From the NCBI GenBank assembly GCA_000934385.1, contig KN880467.1, forward strand, positions 1-64,000: a DNA stretch of 64,000 bases. The letters are read 5' to 3'. A program made the translations under genes and the position numbers. This DNA is from Cylindrobasidium torrendii FP15055 ss-10 (Eukaryota > Basidiomycota > Agaricomycetes > Agaricales > Physalacriaceae). Below the pieces are notes generated by a model, which searched no databases, had not been told where the DNA came from, and saw only the letters and a list, made by a program, of their open reading frames with translations. Of the stretch, positions 57,265 through 64,000 are shown in pieces (position 1 is the stretch's first letter; each line of letters opens with the position of its first letter).

Positions 57265-58145
57265 ATGCAGACAAGCTATCGCTCGCAGGACATCTCGCCG
57301 TGTCCAACCTTCGCGAACCCTGTTCTCGTTCCCCTTGTGGGCCATTCTGCGACGGTGAGCTATGTGGTTTGTAGACTACAACATTCACTAACACGCTCTA
57401 GACTAATCATATCGAGTACATGCTTGGTCTTGCAAAGGACGAGCTGTGGGATAATCTCTTTTGCGAAGAAAACGTCTTTGAATGTACGCCTACTGTAGGT
57501 ATTGCTCAAATTCACACCTGTTGATATATCCCTAGTGCAGCCACAGATGCTCGAAGATTTCTGCCGCGGTACTGTCGACTTCCTGCCTAGCAGTGACGTT
57601 TGCGAGAGGATCCTCCAAGTTGGAAGTCGCAACATGGATTCCCAGCCAGACCAGCGCATTCTCTTCAAGGACGTGCGTTGCTGAGGTAGTACAGAATCTA
57701 TGCTCAACTACAACAGGTCGCGGAGTCCGACCCGAGTCGTTGCGTGTATACGCTACATTTCAAGGAGGGACTCTACGACAAGGACATCCTCCATGCACGC
57801 CACCCCGTGACCGGCCATGTTACAGTGCACACTGCACCCTTCTCTCATCTCCCATCCTTCATCTTGCCAGCGAGTCCATGGATAGTGGCTATAACAGCGA
57901 GTCGAATCTGGCGCTTGCGCACTAGTGGACTGGACGACCCTCTTCACCGCCTGAGGAGAGCCTTGCTTGGAACGTGCCCGCCAACCTATTTTAGCCGCGC
58001 TCCGTCTCGAGCAATGATTTCGAACTCGCCATCTATGAATTACAAGCCACGGACTAATACTACACTGTCGCCTCGCGCTTCCGAGTCATCAGGGCCATCC
58101 TCGTCTGAACATAAACAAAATCCCGGGAAACGGTTGCATCGCTAG
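57265..58145 (+). CDS. X-family protein 3 (uncharacterised)
   Basis: Four exons (57265-57354, 57402-57483, 57536-57672, 57717-58145) join to 738 nt, 245 residues. Intron phases (0, 1, 0) and the 137-nt length of exon 3 are identical to X1 and X2, although sequence identity is low. Shared blocks: EYMLG at the start of exon 2, LQP at the start of exon 3, and HPVTGHVTVHTAPFSHLP in exon 4. The N terminus is shorter (first ATG at 57265 follows an in-frame stop), and an upstream coding exon cannot be excluded. The tail is Ser/Thr-rich and ends GKRLHR. Function unknown. Confidence 0.65.
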
Positions 58146-61100
58146 TACATCTAACGTCGTCGCACTCGTTGGACGGCGCTCCCCAATACGGCGGTGATCA
58201 CGCATCCGGCGTCCTCTTCTGAGTCTGTCTGCACAGTTTTCACCTTTGTTCTTTCTACGCCTTGTTGTCTGTCTTTGTTACCAGTCAATCATACCCTGTA
58301 CTCCTAATAGTTCTCTAGTTATCCTGTTATTCAAAGAGCTTTCACTTCTGGGTAACTTACAAGGCGCGTGGGGAATAGATCGAGTCTAGGACAGCACAAC
58401 GAAAGGATGTACAAGAGCCAGTTTAGCTCACGTAAATAAATAGACCAAATGCAGACATTGATGACCACTACAGCTATTCTACTTACAATCATAGGTTAAA
58501 AAGTAGATGCAGTGGGATATTGCAAAAGAGACTTGAATCATGCTGCGTGAAGAACTGTGCGACCATGCCGCTGTCGCAACAGAGCGCATGATGATACCAA
58601 GTCATGTTAATGAAACCAAGCTCGCTATAAACAAACGAATTTCAAAGCTTTGGATACCGTCCTTCAACGAAATAGCAGGAGGCAGAACTGCAAGGAGCGT
58701 GGAGTCTGATTCGTCCACCTTTCGCCGACCTGGTCGAACGGTAGTCGCGGTCTGCGGCTGGTGGCCGGGGATGTCATTAGAAGGCCTGGCAAAGAGAGCG
58801 AGACACTGTTTGGATTCTCGCTGCTGGACCCAGAGGTACGCCATGGAGCAAGAATTCGGCACGAGATGGCGAAGATAGAATGAGATCGCGAGGGCCAGCG
58901 AAGTGGGCGAGTACATGGCGGACGAGGTCTTCGCGTGATACGCGTCGACGCGGGGGAATATCGGCAGCGTCTTCATGCGCGGGTTGGTGTTGGCCGTACA
59001 CATCACAACCTGCGTGGTCCAGAGACCGGTGCCGTCGCGTTTTGTCGCGGTAGTGGTCACATTCGTGTTCCCGGTCGCGGTGATGGTCTCTGTCCCGGTC
59101 ACGGATACCGGACGGCTTGCAGCTGTTGTAGCGCGTATCCTCAAGGGGTCCTTCGCTGGGGGGTGTTGCATGGAGTAGACAATGGTTGGGTGTCGCGAGA
59201 GCTCTCCACCATAGCCATCGGGGTCGCGTACACCGCTGTGACTGCGGATCGGAATAGCGTCAGCTGGGGAAAGGCATATGAGCAATGAACGCACTGCTGG
59301 TCCTTGAGGATGCCCTGAGCTACCTGAACGGCCCTAAGGATTGCACGAAGTGCCGTATAGGGCCATGTATGGCGTGTTCCACTCTGCTGGCGCGTGTCTC
59401 AATAACACATTTTCGTCCTTTTGCTGCGCACAGCGCTGTGTATGCTCATCAGCCTCCGTTTCGCAGGCCGCGCAGAGAAACGCACGGTTCGAGCCTAAAG
59501 CCAAGCCTCCTCCCGATGGGCAAATTCCTCTTTTACGAGCATTTTCCGAGTTACGCGGATGACAAGTCACCGCTGGACTTGGCTTGGTCTCGCAAGGGAA
59601 GATCTTGTCAGGCGCCGCATCTAGAAACTCGTAGGACATCGCTCCAACGCGTTCTTGGTCGTGGTCGGGTTGCGGGATTACAGGTGGAATAGCCTGGTAG
59701 CTTTGGGTGTCGGATTTATATGCTTGACGCGTCGGAACACGGCCGGCGACGCAAACATTCCTGAGAGATGCCATTCGTTGGCCGACGCGAATAGACGGCC
59801 ATATTTGATAGCCGTGTGCTTGTACCCAGTCAAGTTCGTCGTGATGGGGAGAAGGAAGTGTGAATTGATCTTGATCGCGGATCCTGACCAAAATCACATA
59901 TCCTTCTTACACTACATACATAGCGATTCGTCTTTTTCTCGAATGCTCACTCGAATTCGTGGACATGTACCTCATTTCGACGACGACTCAGACCACTGTG
60001 ATCATGATCATATTGGACTTCCTTCTCACCATCACTTAGACTACGAACTCGGCTGGATATACACCCCACTATGGCAAACATGGCCGTCCGCACGCGAAAG
60101 CAAACGAAGCTGAAGAGCGTTCTCAACGCCGCCTGTGTTCCAACGCGCCGAGGATACCGAGACGTGCGAGTCGCTACACATTCTCTGGCTCAGTATTGCT
60201 TTTGTGCAGTTCGACTGCCATCGGGCTCTGGACCTTCCGCGACAGTGCACCAAGGACAACACTCCACACACCTCTTTTCACTCTCGCCACGCCGAAACCA
60301 TACCTCCAGACTACGCCGCCATGCTCAAACTCTCGAAGCCAGACTGCGCGTCTCGCCTGAAGCAACTCGACAGCGACGCCTTGAACTACCAAATGTATGC
60401 ACATCCTGCCATCCCGAGACGACGGTCCATTCATCGGGGTTGCGCACGCAAAGGCTGGGGCGATGATATCTTCTCTGGGCTACATCTCTGCAAGGAACGT
60501 ACCGGCGAGACGACCTTCGTGCAGGCAATGGATACGCTGGCCATTACTTCTGGAATCCAATCCGCTCGGCGATGCCCTCCGACAGACTCGGGAATAGAGA
60601 ATGTTCAAGCTTGGCTTGCTAACCGTCCTGGCTGTATTCCATGGAGATTTCGAAGTTGCCGCGCCAAAGAGCACAGGCAAGGTGCGCGTGCCGTCCAATG
60701 CGTTGACCAGTTGCTCATTGCCGCCATTCCCAATAGCCAAATGTCCTTCCAGCGAATGCCGAATAAGTCTTTCCCTTTGCCACCCGGCCCTGGACCATCT
60801 ACCACTAGGCTCACCCATCATTCGCCAGCCCATTTTGCTGGCCCTGCACCGCATACAGTCCTAGGATGCAATCATACCACCGCTTTCACCAGAGTTTGCC
60901 CCAATCATCATACTCTGCATCTCTAGCAACAAGACGCCTTCCTCTTCATTCATCCTCAGTCTTCCTTCCGCTGATAGTTGCTGCACCCACCCGTTTGCCA
61001 ATGTTGCTTTCAACGTCTGCATAGGTCAGCTAGAGCTCAGACAGACTAGACGCCTCCGCGGATCCGCGTCCCCGTCACCGTATTTTGCGCCAAAGGACAA

Positions 61101-62025
61101 CGAGACGAATATATCACCACGGGCATACGCGCTCTGTGCGACGGGTATAGTCCCTGGGGGTGGACACTGTCTAGAACACTGTCTTCCTAAGCCGTGTTCT
61201 ACATGGCCTGCTGCATCTTGTCTAGGATGGCCGGCTTAATCCTATGTTGGACTCGCGGTAGATGGACACTCGTGAACCTTTGCGAACCAGTTATGATATG
61301 GACCGGCAGCATCTACTGTACTTGCTTGATTCCCTCGAATGTTTATCTCAGGTTTCAGCAGCAAGTGCCGCTTCTAGCAACTTTACTCGAAGGTCAGACG
61401 GCGTCAGCTCGATGAGTGTGTCGGTAGCCCTGGTGCTCTAATGTGGTCGTTTGGACCGTCGTTGTCCGCCGCGGAACTCGTTCGACTTAACCATCTCACT
61501 CATACAGGTAAGTAAACTACAGTCGGGCTAAAGTTCACTCGCAGCTCAAGGTCCCCTTGAGGACAGAAAGCTGGACAAATTGTTTTGCTTACCAGGATAC
61601 ACGTCAAATCTTCGACATGATGGAAGCCTACGACTGCACGAAAAATCATTGTCGAAAGAGTCACGGCGACAATGGAAATGCAAAAAGGATGCAGAGAGGG
61701 GTTATGTATTAGCCTCGAGTTACTAGTCGTTTGTAGTAAGTAGCAAGTGTGAGACGCTATGCAAGGCGGCATTTCTACTTGTGGCAGCGGGAAGACGGAA
61801 GAGCGATAGCATGGCCCAAATGTGTTTTTGCTTTCGACATGAGGTTGGATTTTTTCATCCTGAGGCGGGATTTGCGCAGAGGAACGTAGATTGATGCATG
61901 AAGATATAAGACTAGGTAAATGAGAGAACTGTAGCTATGAAAAAGTATGTGTCGTGAGAAGCAGTAAGAGTATGGGAGAATCAGAGAGATTGCATCGATT
62001 AGGACATGGATTGAGTATCTAAGCT
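58146..62025. other. 3.9-kb stretch with open frames but no recognisable gene
   Basis: Longest candidates: minus 58602-59294 (230 codons), minus 59334-59897 (187), plus 60135-60926 (263, no domain). In the first region another minus frame codes an Arg/Asp/His repeat (RDRDRDHHRDREHECDHYRD), suggesting a real, spliced low-complexity gene whose frame I cannot fix. No transposase, reverse transcriptase, terminal repeat or RNA gene is seen. It may hold one or two hypothetical genes or decayed sequence. Confidence 0.3.
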
Positions 62026-63803
62026 CTAAGGCTCGGCTTTCACCACCGTGCGGTTGCGAAGGGTCAGATTCGTAGTGCTGGGTCCTGGCTCATCAACCTT
62101 CCGGCGAGGGTAGAGCGAGTTCGCAATCGCAAACTCGACGGGCGCGTGAGCGTTTGCCGGAGGATTCTTAATCCACTCCTCTGGCAGGACCCATTGGTCC
62201 TTCCCGTCGATGCGTACGTGTTTGAACTGAGGGCGAATCGGCCGCTCTGAGAAGAGTTTTTGAGCACACCACGGTAGCCTCGTCACGACGCCAGGCGGAA
62301 TATCGAGCTCTCGACGGGCTTTCTTCTTCGCTGGTGGAGGAGAATCTGTATCATTGGCTGAGCTGTCGGGCGCATGACGGGCGCGCTTCTTCTTTGTCGG
62401 GGCGACTTCCCTCCCGGCGTCATTGGAAGATTGACCAGTCCGAACCTTTGCAGTCTGAACGAAATCCGAGGTCTTCAGAGAAAAGAAGGCCTCTTCTCCC
62501 TTTCTCTTGGCGACATGGATGCCTCTGAACTTGTTTGCCTTGCGACAGGTAGAGGATTTGAGAACTCCATCTTCTACGAGCTTCTGTATCTCGGCCTCGG
62601 GAAGCGGATGGAACCAGCCTTTTGCCTCTGCGTATTTGTAGAGAGCTAGTGAGCCTTCCAGAACCTCGCCACTGAGTGTTCCGTTATCCCAGAAAGTGTC
62701 GTCCTTGATGACTTGACGGCGGAGGACGCAGAGATATGCAGAGATGGTGTACGTGAGGTAGCCGTGGGTGTGCTGTTTGCGAAAGAAGGTCTTGTCGGTG
62801 AGTAGAAGTTGGTAGTACACAAATGTTGAGTCGCTGCCGTCCTTGGTGACGTGAAACACCACGGGTCCATACCGGCCGAAGTTCACTACCTGGTACGTGA
62901 AGACAGTGCCAGCCTCGCATCCCTAAGAAAATTGGTTAGAACGACTTTGTATTTGTAGTGTTAGGAGCGAGCGTACTTGTACTTCCATAAGGGAAATTGG
63001 CTTCTTGCCATTTTTGACCAACTGTTCGTTGCGCTCGCAGTGCTCAATGAAAACCTGGATATCCCCGTACGAGGGGCACTGCGCCTCTAAGCCCGCATTT
63101 GTCACCCTTGCGGATGTAAAATCTCCTGGATGAAAATTAGACAGCAGAACATTACTAGTCAAGAGATATGGCACGTACGCTGGTAGACATTCATCCAACT
63201 GTCCACATCGGCTATAACGCCTGCAGCGTTTGAAACCCGTAAGAGCAAAGGGAAAGGATCTTTATTCCGCCCAAAAATTTGACTGTTCACCCCATAACGA
63301 CCGAGGATGGCGTTGTTGTCCACGCTTCGACCGGGTTTGTAGGACCACTCCTTCACGAGCCGCAGAGTAGAGGTGGGGACACGGCGTTGGAGCTCGTTGT
63401 GAGTGCGGACATGTGGAAGCACTTTGACTCTCGACTTGCGCTCCTTCGGTGACTTATATGTCTCGTCGTTGTCGTCACTATCCGACTCGCCATCACTATC
63501 CTCCTCCTCCTGCTCGTCTGTATCTTCACTCGTTGACTGAACGACGGCAGCCTTGGAACTCTTCTGCATCTTCGAACTCTTCCTTTCCTCGGTAGTCTCG
63601 GCAGGGGGATTTGGCACCACATCAGCCGGAGCCTCAGCGAGCGCACTGTTGTCGTCTTCCTCTTTGCTCACAGAGCGAATATTGGTCTTGAGTCTCCTCA
63701 ATTTCCCGTTCGCCTCATTCCGCTGGACATCGTTTGCTTCGACAGGCTGTGATGATGGCGCACCACCGCCGTTCGCTGGCTTCCGGCCAGCTTTCTTGAC
63801 CAT
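62026..63803 (-). CDS. Z-family protein 2 (uncharacterised, probably nuclear)
   Basis: Three exons (63803-63179, 63125-62977, 62922-62026) join to 1671 nt, 556 residues. The N-terminal 150 residues are disordered, with alternating Lys-rich and acidic stretches (EEEDSDGESDSDDNDE). Then come the Z blocks: VKEWSYKPGRSVDNNA, ADVDSWMNVYQR, AQCPSYGDIQVFIEHCERNE with NGKKPIS, FTYQVVNFGRYG and WVLPEEWIKNPPANAHAPV. A basic cluster (KKKRARHA, KKKARRE) before the last block resembles a nuclear signal. Exon 2 equals Z1 exon 2 in length. An X gene divergent from it, if present, would start outside the window. Confidence 0.72.
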
Positions 63804-64000
63804 ATTGTTGGAACGAACAACAAAAGTTCAGGTTTGAGAGTGGGTGGAGACGGGGAATTCAAGTGCGTTGGTGGTGGTATGTGCTCAAGAACAGTCAGAG
63901 ACTGTTCGATCATTGACCTCGTGTTGAACTAGTACGGGACCGAAGCACGTTGTGGCAAGGGTCATACAATGAGCGAAGCAGCGAAAAACAAAATTCCTGA
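63804..64000. other. Upstream region of Z2, right edge
   Basis: Presumed Z2 promoter. No start of an X-like coding sequence appears before the window ends. Confidence 0.4.

Noticed and set aside
60135..60926. 263-codon plus frame as a gene
   Set aside because: Composition (many Cys, His, Arg, Pro) and overlap with open frames on the other strand look like chance.

Overview
The window is nuclear DNA of a filamentous fungus, almost certainly an agaricomycete basidiomycete. Genes are cut by many short introns (about 45-60 nt, GTRNGT-type donors). Typical fungal families are present: a Zn2Cys6 regulator, DHA1 and BSC6-like MFS carriers, an NCS1 permease, a Ctr copper transporter, a Kre9/KNH-type secreted protein and an agaricomycete-style O-fucosyltransferase-like protein. 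The F-box genes and lineage-restricted families suggest Rhizoctonia/Ceratobasidiaceae. That genus call is inference from the style of the genes, not a search result.

Layout. 0.8-4.5 kb: a tandem array of three intronless paralogues (called W here), with a broken F-box gene copy between the second and third. 5.1-7.4 kb: the intact F-box gene. 7.7-8.4 kb: a tiny six-exon secreted protein. 10.0-12.3 kb: a phosphoglycerate-mutase-like phosphatase and histone H2A. 12.9 and 20.8 kb: two identical intron-containing tRNA-Leu(AAG) genes in opposite orientation. They bracket an O-fucosyltransferase-like gene and two convergent MFS transporters. 21.9-25.3 kb: a SIT4/PP6-type phosphatase and an ELYS-domain nucleoporin, head to head with about 100 bp between their start codons.

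25.3-33.6 kb is the most unusual region. It holds a decayed tandem array of a divergent two-gene module, Y (minus strand) and X (plus strand). Y1-X1 is complete. The next unit has lost Y but keeps X2. The last keeps Y2 and only the 3' flank of X. A third X gene (57.3-58.1 kb) shares the intron phases and an identical 137-nt exon 3. It again lies head to head with a minus-strand gene, here from another family (Z1). A second Z gene lies at 62.0-63.8 kb and its divergent neighbour would be outside the window. X, Y and Z have no domain I recognise, but all carry Lys/Arg-rich clusters like nuclear localisation signals. This is the best candidate for an undescribed system.

33.8-54.6 kb is more ordinary. 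It holds an HpcH/HpaI-type aldolase, a Ctr copper transporter, a Zn2Cys6 factor, an uncharacterised acidic protein, an F-box-like protein, a Ran1/Sks1-like kinase, a KEN-box protein and an NCS1 nucleobase permease. 58.1-62.0 kb has open frames on both strands but nothing recognisable. Exon boundaries were read by eye from splice motifs and frame. Genes stated to have a whole number of codons were joined exactly; the others are given as spans.
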